This document shows positions 21,780-31,748 of a stretch of 64,000 bases of DNA, one piece after another (positions within the stretch are counted from its first letter, which is position 1; each line of letters opens with the position of its first letter). The notes beneath the pieces were generated by a model. The model saw only the letters and a program-made list of their open reading frames with translations. It did not search any database and was not told the origin of the DNA. The stretch is taken from the NCBI GenBank assembly GCA_000750105.3, contig JPHH03000003.1, positions 1 through 64,000 on the forward strand, in the 5' to 3' direction. The translations under genes and the position numbers were made by a program. This DNA comes from Tolypocladium sp. Sup5 PDA-1. Taxonomy: Eukaryota; Ascomycota; Sordariomycetes; Hypocreales; Ophiocordycipitaceae.

Positions 21780-23194
21780 GGCCGGCCAGAGGGCTTGACT
21801 TTGACGCGACGGAGCGCTCGCGGACGGGGCAAGGCTGTATATATGCGCGCGTGTGCTTCTCTTGCAAGAGGAAGTCCGTACGGATTGGCTTTTCCGGCTG
21901 GCGGTTTGGATGGATGGGACGGACGGACGGCTGGATGGAGCGTCGGCGCTTTCAGCAGCGACCGCGGTGCGGCCGGCGGATGGACAGTGGCAACGGCGCT
22001 CAATTGGCTCCTGGCGTCTTTGAGGCCACTGCACCTAGTCAGCAGGCGTTTCCTGGGCGGTCGTCAGTACCTCAGGGCCTTACCTATCTGTACCTTGCTC
22101 GTGCCTATTCGTTCGTGCGTAGGGAGTACTCCGTACAAAAGATTGCAGCGTTGGCATGTGAGGTGGTCCCCGGGCTGCGCTGCCTTTTACTGCACATGCT
22201 CGGCTGTGACGCTGCCCCGGGCTGGGCGGATGTCACCAGCCTCACCCCACCAGAAGCCTGGAGGTACCTCGTCGAGCTCCGGCGCGGCGGGTCTCGGCGC
22301 CAAACAGCCGAGGTTAGCAGCAGAACCAGCAGTGCCAGCACCAGCAGCGAGGCCGGCGAGAAAAGGGGGCCAAGTGTGCGACCGAGGCGACGGCTATCCG
22401 TGTACGTACACGGTACCGTGTACCGACGAGCCAGCGATGCCAATAGCTGACACGCTGGCAGTGCCGTTCCAACAAAGACAACTTGTTGCGACGCAAGGCA
22501 TTGCTTATGCACGGGCTAGTGGAGAGTACATTCAGGTATCCGTACGAAGTACATGCTCCGTACTTGCATGGCCCATGGCTCGTGTGGCCGTCGCCGGCTG
22601 CCGTCCCGGGCCCCGGCCGGACCCCAGAGCCAGATGCGTACTCGTACTTTGGGTGCTTCTTGCATACATGGATAGCTACTTACTCGTACGGATGCCTCTG
22701 CGGACGCGAATACAATCCGTGCCTGCGCAGGCAGACTCCTGGCTTTGTGCTTCGTGCTTCGTGCTTCGCACCCAGCCTCGCGTACCTCGCCGGACCTGAC
22801 GGCCAGCATCACGCCCAGCCAGCCTGGTGTGTCCATGTGCATGAGGGACACACTTGCGCGCACATCAAGACACATACCATGCGCAAATTCACTCTCCCTA
22901 AACTCCAGTAAACTAAGCCAGTAGTGGTACAACATTCCTCTCGAGTCGAGGCCCAATCCAACGCGCCGACGAGTCGCACGGCTCCGCGCGCCGCCTTGAG
23001 CCTCCCGCCCAAAGATCCATCCCGTCTCGCCCAGTCCCGTTCAACACCACCACCACCACCACCACCACGACGCGCCGCTGCCGACGCTGACATTGTCAAT
23101 TAGCCCCGTTGGTTGCCTCCGTCACTCGATCCGTCCCGTCTCCCAGGTCCCAGACGCCGCGCACTCCATTGCTGTCCCGAATCCCTTCCCCACG
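21780..23194. promoter_or_regulatory. 1.4-kb region upstream of carnitine acetyltransferase
   Basis: Upstream region of the gene at 19579-21779 and downstream of the SWI3/RSC8 gene. It carries a GGAC/GGAT microsatellite (about 21908-21935), GTAC motifs near 22121-22138 and 22540-22563, a GTACGTACACGGTACCGTGTAC palindrome near 22400 and an ACC microsatellite (about 23044-23068). Long open frames here (for example 21519-22799 on the plus strand) show no family resemblance and I do not treat them as genes. Confidence 0.45.
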
Positions 23195-23434
23195 CCTCGC
23201 GCCTCTCACCTCGCGCCTCTCACCTCGCGCCTCTCACCTCGCGCCTCTCACCTCGCGCCTCTCACCTCGCGCCTCTCACCTCGCGCCTCTCACCTCGCGC
23301 CTCTCACCTCGCGCCTCTCACCTCGCGCCTCTCACCTCGAGCCTCTCACCTCGCGCCTCTCACCTCGAGCCTCTCACCTCGCGCCTCTCACCTCGAGCCT
23401 CTCACCTCGAGCCTCTCACCTCGAGCCTCAGACC
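23195..23434. repeat. 14-bp minisatellite, about 17 units, starting on the RSC8 stop codon
   Basis: The unit GCCTCTCACCTCGC repeats every 14 bp, with GCCTCT at 23201, 23215 and so on to 23411, then one degenerate unit at 23425. The first ten units carry GCG before GCCTCT. The remainder alternate between GAG and GCG and end with three GAG units. The TGA stop of the SWI3/RSC8 gene (23430-23428) lies in the degenerate terminal unit, so the array forms the start of that gene's 3' untranslated region. Because 14 is not a multiple of 3, all three plus-strand frames are open across it, producing spurious long frames. Confidence 0.93.
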
Positions 23435-25713
23435 TCGTGGCTCTTGGTCTGCCCGTCGCTGCTCGGCGGCTGCGCCGAGACCTCCCCAGCCGCCGGCTGC
23501 AGGCTCAGCTGCTCCGCCTCGCCCGTGGCCGCCTCGTGCGCCATCCGCGCCCCCTGCTCCCCGCCAACCGCCGCCGCCGCCTTGAGGCCCTCCTCGGCCT
23601 CCCGCACCCGCCGCCTAAACGCCAGCCGGTCCAGGAACAGCTGTTGCCGCCCGCGCTCCAGCTCCCGCCGCTCCGCTCGCAGCACCGCCTCCATCTCGTT
23701 GAAGTACTTGAGCTTCAGCTCTAGTTTCTGCAGCGTCACGTTGGCGGCCGCCGACACGAGGCGCGTCATCTCGCGTTCTTCGTGCGACGCGAACCCCGCG
23801 GCCCGAGCTCCAATCGATGCGAGCGGGACCGATGCCAGTGTTGCCTTGTTGCTCGTCATCGTCGTGGTAGTAGTCATCGTCGTGGTAGTCGTCGTCACGT
23901 CCTGGCGCAGGTCGACGTCCATCGAGTCGCTCTTGGTCGGCTCCTCGTCCTCGTCCCCGTTGCCCTGCCCGTTGGCCTCGGCCTCCTTCTTGCTCTCATC
24001 ACCGTTGAGCTGTCTTCGGAGGCCGCGCTTCAGCTCGTCCGCCGATTTGTGCGCCGCGGCTGCCGTGCTGGCAGGGTTCGCCAGGCTGGCGAGGAATCCG
24101 ACAACAGACATGACCGGGTTGTCCACGGAGCTGAATGGCAGCTGCCCGTGCTGGGCCCCGAGCATCGACAGCCCCGTCGGCGCGTTGACGGGGACCTCCG
24201 AACCCAGGTACTTCTCTTCGATGTCGAGCTGCAGGAACTGCAGCACGCACTCCTCGCGGGTTCGGGTGCCCACGTGGTCCGCGATTTCTCCCCAGTCTTC
24301 GTCGAACCGCTCGAGCCCTTCCAGGAGGCGTAGAATCTCGGCGTCGGTCCACGGCGCCTCCCTATCCACGCCGGTTGCGTACGCCGGGTTCTCGATCTTT
24401 GTGTACATGCTTGCCTGGTGATTCGCAGGCAGCCGCCCTTCCGTGAAGCACAGCGGGCAGACGTCATACTTGGCTTTGGAACTCGAATCGGTCTGGGTGC
24501 TGTGGAAGTAGACACGCGTGCAATCATTGCCGCACTGGTGGCAGTTGACCTTGGCCACTGGCACCGTGGCCGCTTCCTCCGCGCCGGACACGCCGTTTGT
24601 CGTAGGCGCATCGCCGTTTGCCTTGCTCTCCGCCTTGTTGATCGGGCTCCCCTTTGCATTTGCTTCGTAGATGTTTCGTCCAATCTCAAGGTTCAAGTCG
24701 GCCTTGCCCGAGACCGTTGCACTAGCCTTCTTCTCCGTATCGTGATTTTTCTTGCCCTCCAACACCACGGGGTCGGCCGACGGCTGCCATGCTTGAAGCC
24801 CGCGAGGGGTGTCGCAAATGATCTTGAAGTGTCCGGTGAAAGGAGGCCCGACATGGGACGGCCTTTGCTCCGCGTCAACCTGGTGGTTCTTGGTTAGCCC
24901 GGCGCAGGTATGGCCTGCCAAACGCGAGACGACGGTGGAGGGAAAGGTCGAAAGGGGATGGTGAGGTGTCCTACCTGATAGTTGATCAAGCCCCATTGCT
25001 CGAGGAATGCGTGCACCCTCATGATGGCGCAAACGTCGCCGGCCAAATTGCGTCGGCACGCCGTGACAGTCAGGTATTCGGCCGGGTTGAGCCGATACGT
25101 GTTGATCATGAAATCGCGATAGTCCTTGTAGACAGCCGGGGTTTTGCTCCTGTTGCGGTTGTTGAAGAATTCCGCCATGGCCTTTCGCTCGATGTCGTGG
25201 ACGGTGTTCATGTCGAACCACGTGCTGTAGCTCGGCAGGACAATCGCGTGTGTCTGCGAGATGAGGTGCTCGCGCGCCGCCGACTCGACCGTCTCCTTTG
25301 ACTTGGTTTCCTGGCCAACGGTGGCGGTGGTACCGTCGGGAGCAGGCGCGGCGGGCTCCTTGGAGTCGTCGGGCGCATCCCCCATCTCCTCGTCGGCGCG
25401 CACCGTGGTCTCAGCCCGGGGGGCCTCTGGCGCATCGAGCGGATCGTCCGACGCCGCACCTGGGCCCGGGGTGGTGCTGTCCTGCTTGATGTTTGCCTCA
25501 TTCGCGTTGGCATGGCCCTCTGACATGTGGACGTCTGGAGGCGCAGGCGAGTTAGCTGGCTGCGAGCTGGCTGACGGGTTTGCGTGGGGGAATGTTACCT
25601 TGACCGTCGCCAGTAGCGCCGGCGTCAGGCTGCAGTGGCGGCTGTGCCAGAATGGGGTTGCCATTCGGCGACGCGCCATTGTCGGGGGAGCCGTAGGTCG
25701 CGGAGTCCTCCAT
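23428..25713 (-). CDS. rsc8: SWI3/RSC8-family chromatin remodelling subunit (SWIRM-ZZ-SANT)
   Basis: Exons 25713-25599, 25534-24975 and 24879-23428 encode 708 aa. The protein is the dimeric scaffold of SWI/SNF- and RSC-type remodellers. Visible parts: an acidic, low-complexity N terminus; a SWIRM domain at roughly residues 134-225 (HAIVLPSYSTWFD...FLEQWGLINYQ); a ZZ-type zinc finger at 338-370 (CHQCGNDC...CPLC); a SANT domain at 401-445 (WTDAEILRLLEGLERFDEDW); and a long C-terminal coiled coil (LELKLKYFNEMEAVLRAERRELE). ZZ plus SANT is the RSC8/SWI3 arrangement; I cannot tell from one locus whether a second paralogue exists. A Thr/Met tract (TTTTTTMTTTTTM) lies before the coiled coil. The final codons overlap the first degenerate unit of the minisatellite at 23195-23434. 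It is divergent from the ETF-alpha gene. Confidence 0.92.
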
Positions 25714-26279
25714 GACGATGGAGATGAATTCCTTGGCTGGCTGGCTGGCTGGCTGTCGCTAATCTCGGGGGCGCAGAGCGAAAGAATCAAAGCGACGCGT
25801 CACGCGTCCCTTGTGACGGCCCAAGGCGATTGCGATTGCGCGGGCGGCGATGTAGGAGCACTTGAATTAATCAATGTGCCTTTGAACAGGCGATGCGATG
25901 CGTCGCGATTCTCGAACCTGTGCTGCGATGGCAAGCCACGTTTGTAGAAATTTGGCGCGACGACCTTGGGGATGGCATCTGCTGAGTGAGCACAGGGATG
26001 GAGCGTATGGGTGCACGTGACTTGTCGCACGGATTACCTAAGGCGCGTCTGATCACGTGCCGCAGCACCACATAGGCGGAAAGGCCCGGATATCAAGTCA
26101 CGTGGCAGTACGTACCGGCCGCCGTGAGTCGCCCGAAGACGGCCGGGCTAGAGAGCCGCCGCACCTCGGGCCGCGTTCACCCGGCCTCTGCTCAACTTGC
26201 ACCCACGACCTCCTCGACGAGGCAAACAAGCCGCCGTTGCTCGAGGCCCGCAAGCGTCGTTTGTTTGAACAGCCTCACC
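25714..26279. promoter_or_regulatory. Divergent promoter region rsc8/ETF-alpha
   Basis: A 566-bp region between two outward-facing start codons. It contains a short GGCTGGCTGGCT repeat near 25737-25755 and CACGTG-like E-boxes (ATCACGTGCC near 26052 and GTCACGTGGC near 26098). No genes are seen. Confidence 0.5.
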
Positions 26280-27421
26280 ATGTTACCTACCGCAAGACGA
26301 GTCCTGGGCAGCGCAGCTGGCCCTCTGCTGGGCCGCGGCGCGTCCGCCCTCAGCCGGGGTCCCCGCAGCCGGCTGCTGTCGACGTTGGCCATCCTAGAGC
26401 AGCGAGACGGCCAGCTGAACCTCGCGTCCCTGAGCGCCTTCACGGCGGCCAAGAAAGTGGGGGGCACTGTCCACGGCTTCATTGCCGGAAGCAAGGTGTC
26501 GGCCGCGGCCGAGCAAGCGGCCAAAGTCGACGGCGTCGAGCAGATCATTGCTGTCGACAACGAGGCATATGAGAAGGTCAGTCCATTGCTCGTGGCCGAC
26601 GCGGCACGAGGGGCCTACAAGCCACTGATTGATCCGCCCGCCCCGTCGTCTCAAGATGCTGACTTCGGGCCCAGGGACTGCCCGAAAACTACGCTCCGCT
26701 GCTGGTCGAGAACATCAAAAAGGGCAACTACACGCACGTCATCTCGGGCCACACGGCCTTTGGCAAGAACGTTCTGCCCCGAGTTGCGGCGCTACTAGAC
26801 TCGCAGCAGATCTCCGACATCACGTCCATCCAAGACGAAAAGACGTTTGTGCGACCCATCTACGCCGGAAACGCCATTGCTACGGTCGAGTCGTCAGATC
26901 CCGTCAAGGTCATCACCATCCGAGGCACCGCTTTCGCGCCCGCAAACCCCGAGTCGGGCTCTGCTGCCGTGGTCCGGGGCGTCGACCCCAAGCCCGAGCC
27001 GACGACGGAATGGGTTTCCGAGGATCTCGCCAAGTCGGATCGTCCAGACCTGGCCACGGCAGGCAAGGTTGTCTCGGGCGGCCGTGGCCTCAAGTCCAAG
27101 GAGGACTTTGACAGGGTCATGCTGCCGCTTGCCGATGCTCTCGGCGCGGCTGTTGGTGCGTCGCGGGCTGCCGTCGACAGCGGATATGCCGACAACAGCC
27201 TTCAGGTTGGGCAGACGGGCAAGATTGTTGCTCCTCAGCTCTACATGGCCGTCGGCATCTCGGGCGCAATCCAGCACCTGGCTGGCATGAAGGACAGCAA
27301 GGTCATTGCGGCCATCAACAAGGATGCCGACGCGCCCATCTTCCAGGTGGCGGATGTCGGCCTGGTTGGCGACTTGTTTGAAAAGGTGCCAGAGCTGACC
27401 GAGAAGATCAAGAGCTCGTAG
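26280..27421 (+). CDS. etfA: Electron transfer flavoprotein alpha subunit, mitochondrial
   Basis: Exons 26280-26576 and 26675-27421 (98-bp intron with CTGAC branch) encode 347 aa, the usual ETF-alpha length. ETF collects electrons from acyl-CoA and other matrix dehydrogenases and passes them to ETF:ubiquinone oxidoreductase. The first 35 residues (MLPTARRVLG...RSRLLST) are Arg-rich with no acidic residues, as expected of a mitochondrial presequence. The FAD-binding C-terminal domain contains VVSGGRGLKSKEDF, GASRAAVDSGY, QVGQTGKIVAPQLY and GISGAIQHLAGMKDS, all hallmark ETF-alpha motifs. The 3' end is only 70 bp from the converging 3' end of arh1. Confidence 0.95.
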
Positions 27422-27491
27422 CGGTAGTTGGATGAGGAGGGGGAGTAGTAGTAGTAGTGATACAAGAAGACATCTAGCGACCATCGAGCCG

Positions 27492-29278
27492 TCATCCAAC
27501 TGCAGACAGCATATCCACCGTGCTTGTAAACTTCTCCCTCTCCTTACCGACCCTTGTCCCACGACCCCTTTCGGCCGTGTCTATCTTGCGCCACTGGTCC
27601 CACGACACGGACAGCGCTGCACTGGGCCCTGCCTCTCGCGCGACGGCTTCCCAGCCGCCGGCTCGGTGGCTTGGGTCGCATCTCAGGAAGCGAGCGCCAG
27701 ACAGCCAGTCCTGCACGATGGCGTCGCCCGTGGCAAATGCGTCCTGCATGGTCGACGCAATGACTCCCGTCGGGCCTCGCTTGACCCAGCCGGCACAATA
27801 CATGCCCGCTACTTGCTGGGCGGCTACATCAGCGGCGCCGCCATCGGAAACAAGACGCATCGCCCGACCGAGCCCGTCGTTGCTCACGACGCCTCGTCTC
27901 TCGTCGAACTGGATGCCGGCCTCGGCGAAGCCTGGGAGGGCAACGGATTTGTAGCCCACAGAGCGGAAGACAACGTGCGACGGCAACATCAGCGTCCTGC
28001 CCGTGGTGGTTACCCGCGACCGCGGGTCGAAGGGTGCCTCGAGGCTCGTGACGTCAAACTCGGTGCTCGCCACTGCAGTGGGATTGTCTCGGTGGCCAAG
28101 GAAGTGCTTCGGGGATAGGCAGCTGTCAAGGGACCACGACTTGGACACTCGCTGCTGGGGTGACGCAGGACTACCCTTGAGCACGACCTCCATGAGCCGC
28201 CTCGGCGCCCGAGGAAGGGTCTTGAGGTCTTGCGGGATGAGGGAACGGTCGACGGGATCAAACGCCACGTCGGCGAGCTTCATGAGCTCACGAACCTCCT
28301 TGATGGTGAAGGCAGCCTAATGAATGGCCCATGACAAAGGACATTAGCCACACACAGTCTGCCTTGCTTGATGGGGCCCATTGCTGCGCACTAACCTGCA
28401 TCGGCCCTCTCCTCCCGACGACGTGGACTCTCCTGACTCGGCTCTTGGCCAACTGGGCGAGAGCGTGCTCCGCAATGTCCGTCTTCCTCAGGACGTCAAT
28501 GTCCTCCAGCAGGATCCTCGCCACATCCAGCGCGACGTTGCCCTGCCCGATGATGACGGCTTCGTCGCCGCGTGCCAGCTCTGGCTCGAGGCCCGCGCAG
28601 TCCGGGAGCCCGTTGTACCAGCCCACGAACTGGCGGGCCGAGTAGATGCCGCTCAAGGTCGACTCGCCTGGGATTCCGAGCTTCTTGTCCTCGGACGCGC
28701 CGTAAGCCATCAGGATGGAGTCGTAGTGGCGCATAAGGGATTCAAGCTGCACGGTGCAGTGTTCGGCTGCGTGCCCGGGACGACCGACGGACACATTTCC
28801 GACGAAGCGGAAGTTTGGCGACGATGCGATCTCGTCAAACCTGTCCTGGCAGTTCTGCACCGTGTGCGTGTCAGTGGGTTGCCTATGCCGGTGACTGGCT
28901 GTACCGGTGTCCGTCTTGTCTTGTCTTGTCTTGCCCACTCACCTTTACCTCGGGGTGGTCTGGGGCGACGCCGTGGCGGACGAGGCCAAACGGCACCGGC
29001 AGAGCCTCATACATGTCAACCTGCGCGTTTGGGAGCCTGGACATGACTCTGGACGCGGTATAAAAACCCGCCGGGCCCGAGCCTACAACGGCCATGCGCA
29101 GCGGGGCATCGGGGGACCGCGAGGAGCCCAGAGGCGGCGTTGGTGGTGATGGTGGTGGTGATGGCGACGGTGGCGACGATGGGGAAAAGCAGCCTCGCTG
29201 TGACTGTGGGCGCCCACATGCACCGCGGCCGAGGGACCCCCAGGTCTTGCCCGCGCCCCAGGGCGGTCTTGGATGCAT
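27492..29278 (-). CDS. arh1: NADPH:adrenodoxin/ferredoxin oxidoreductase ARH1, mitochondrial
   Basis: Exons 29278-28943, 28854-28396 and 28316-27492 encode 539 aa. Arh1 passes electrons from NADPH to mitochondrial ferredoxin (Yah1) for Fe-S cluster, heme A and coenzyme Q synthesis. The FAD site is AVVGSGPAGFYTA; other family motifs are PFGLVRHGVAPDHPEVK, ASEDKKLGIPGE, the NADP-site VIIGQGNVALDVARILL, VHVVGRRGPMQ and the C-terminal YCAGWVKRGPTGVI. The N-terminal 60 residues are basic and Pro/Ser-rich, compatible with a presequence; the ATG at 29278 is the first in frame, though an upstream exon cannot be excluded. A TGGTGG-rich stretch encodes a SPPPSPP linker near residue 50. Both introns restore the family sequence exactly. 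Confidence 0.92.
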
Positions 29279-29603
29279 GCTTGGTCGCAAAGGCCGCTCG
29301 CTGATGAGACTCTCACGAGCCCACAGCTGGCTGGACGAAGTCGCCGCCGCCAGTGACTCGGATGCCGGGGCTTGTCGGCGGGTCGAGCTCCGATGGTTGC
29401 CCTGACAACCGGACCGGACCGCGCCACCCACCTACCTAGCTATTGTTCTCCCACCAGGCACCTGAACCTGAACCCATCGGTCCCATCCTGCCCCCAGCAT
29501 TCCAGCAGACGGCCCCGCGCGTGCCATCGCTCTCATCCATTCCATTCCATCCCATCCATCCATCGAGACATTCGTACGAGTCGGGTACGGACAGCCCGGC
29601 GCC
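29279..29603. promoter_or_regulatory. Divergent promoter region arh1 / four-TM protein
   Basis: A 325-bp region between two start codons. It includes an ATTCCATTCCATCCATCC simple repeat (about 29537-29565) and one GTACGAGTCGGGTACGG motif near the downstream start. Nothing else is recognised. Confidence 0.45.
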
Positions 29604-31496
29604 ATGGGCAGCTCGCAGCCGCCCTTCATGTACAACGCCGAGCCGCGCAGTGACTCGCGATTCCCTGGCACCACCTTTGACCCCAAGGCCGTGACAAGGG
29701 CGAGCTGGGAGCCCAAGCCCAGGAAGCCCCAGCCCAGCGGGCCCTTGGTCTCCTTCAACCGGCACCCTGAGTAAGTCTCCATCCAGCCGTCTCGTCGTCC
29801 AAGCCAAGGGCAGGCAAGCAGGCGACAGCTGACCTCCCGCCCAGTGCACATCTCATTCTCTCGCACCAGACAAATCATTACTTGGCCCTGGGCCCGCGCA
29901 CCAAGAAATGGATCAAGTGGCTGCGTCACCTGCAGCTTGCCCTGCGGGTGCTGCAGCTCAACGGTGCCGCCGGCGTCCTGGTCTTGATGATTCTCATCAC
30001 CAACGTAGACACAGCTACGGCGTGGACCCTGAGGGTTGTTGTATGTTGCGCTGCAAGCTTTGGGGCTGCCGACGGCCATCACCACTAACCACGTGTATAT
30101 ATAGGCCGGCATCGCCATGCTTCACTGCTTCTACGCCATCTACCACCTCTCCCGCAGCGCCTCTGGTCGCACGCCCGCGTCCTCGGCCGCGTATCAGGTC
30201 TTCTCCGCCATTGCGGACCTGTGCGTCATGTCCATCTACGGCTTCGGGGCCTTCTCTGCGCACAAGAGCGCGGCTTCTTGGACCGCGCTGCTGAGCGACC
30301 AGCAGCTCATGCGCTACTTTGTCCCGGCCGTGTACTACACCATGGTGGGCGCCGGTGGCGTGCACCTGATCTCCTTGTCCATATCGCTCTGGCTCGGCCT
30401 CGCGTTCCGCAAGATCAGTCTGTTGCCGCCCGATATGAATCCCCTCGAGGACCGCTTGACCGCGCGGCCATTCCACAAGAGAAACAAATCTTCCATCACG
30501 ACAGCCAGCAGCGTAGAGGACGAAAAGAGGCTGTCGACGCCCCTCAAGGCGCGCCATAGCTCCGGGCTTCCGTATGAGCGTGTTTCGCGGCCACCAAGCA
30601 TCCCGTTCATGCACACGAGGGCTGGCTCGAGACACTCGGCCGGAAGCAGAGACTCGCGGGTGGAGCTCCCCAACAGGCAGTACCAAATTGTCCCCGGGAA
30701 CTCTCCGCGAGACTCTGCGTGCTCCCTCCAGGACAAGGGAACGTCTGTCCCTCGTTCGTCCCACCGTGGTTCGTACACGGAGCTACCGGTGAGAGAGCCT
30801 GGCTCGCCCCAGCGCAGCCTTGCTTCCAACGACGTCAGCGACGCTCATGCGGGCAGGTTCACGGAGACGTGGATGCCGACGGACTCGCTCATCTCCAGAA
30901 CCAACCATCGAAACCGCGGCGCCATGACCGCCAGCAGAGCCCCTACGAGCCAGCCATACTCTGCCTTGTCCCAACGCTACAACTTTGAAGATTCGTCAGA
31001 GTCGGAATTCGAGGACGAGAACGCGGCGGCAGAGGGGGGGTCGAGGCCCAAAGCGTTTGGCGATACGCATCCCAATCCTCTCCGTTCACACCCGCCACCG
31101 TCGAGGCCGCGTGATAGCCCGGTGTGGAGCAAGATTCCCTTCCATTCAGGCGCATTTCGCCCGGAACACAGCTCCCTGTCAGAGATGAGCAGCAACGAGA
31201 GGCGAGTCAGCAACAGCAAGGACATCGCAGACCAGGCTCTTGGGCGACAGGGGCCGTGGCAGAGGCAGAGGGACAGTTCCATCCAGGCCGAGGACAACTT
31301 CTACTCCAGGCCATACGGCGAGCTCAAGTGCGCGACGCCACCGGTCCTGGTTGGGGGTAGCCGAAAGGTCTCGTCGGGCATCGACTATGAGTCCAAGTAC
31401 TCTTCCCCTGCCTACGAGCGTCGAAGTGCCAGTGGCAAACAGGCCGAGGAAGGGCGGGCGACGAACCGCATTTCGCAACGGGGCTTCCTGGCATAA
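29604..31496 (+). CDS. Fungal four-transmembrane protein of unknown function with long disordered tail
   Basis: Exons 29604-29770, 29845-30040 and 30105-31496 encode 584 aa. The acceptor at 29843-29844 is chosen because it restores frame (Asp split codon) and follows a CTGAC branch. After a 60-residue cytosolic N terminus come four hydrophobic segments (LNGAAGVLVLMILITNV, AGIAMLHCFYAIYHLS, IADLCVMSIYGFGAF, MVGAGGVHLISLSISLWLG). About 330 residues of Ser/Arg/Pro-rich, probably disordered and phosphorylated tail follow. The MARVEL-like spacing of the membrane segments is suggestive only. I recognise the type as a conserved Pezizomycotina membrane protein but know of no function. It is divergent from arh1 and convergent with pms1. 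Confidence 0.85.
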
Positions 31497-31748
31497 ACGA
31501 AAAGCCTGTGGCAATTTGGAGCCACCAGTGTTGTACGACGTTATGGAGTGAATGGCGCGGGCTTCTCGCTTGCGACGCGGTCAAGGATCTGTGAGGACAG
31601 TTTTGGGTGAGGCGTACGTGTCTGATACCTTGGTTTTGTGCTTCGAGCAACATGTCGATAAATGCACTGATGGAATGAATCTCTTGACAATAAGGACGGA
31701 CCTCCTCGTATTTCCTCTCCCCCGTAGACGCCCCTTTGTTGCAACCGC

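Noticed and set aside
21519..22799. 426-codon plus-strand frame upstream of carnitine acetyltransferase
   Set aside because: No recognisable family, low-complexity content, overlaps the presequence exon and promoter of the minus-strand gene, and contains several intergenic GTAC motifs.
23195..23434. Regularly spaced short repeats, considered as a CRISPR array
   Set aside because: Units are 14 bp head-to-tail with no spacers; this is a eukaryotic minisatellite.
23093..24421. 442-codon plus-strand frame, and two shorter ones, across the minisatellite
   Set aside because: Open frames arise because the 14-bp repeat has no stop in any phase; the remainder is antisense to the SWI3/RSC8 coding exon, which has clear domains.
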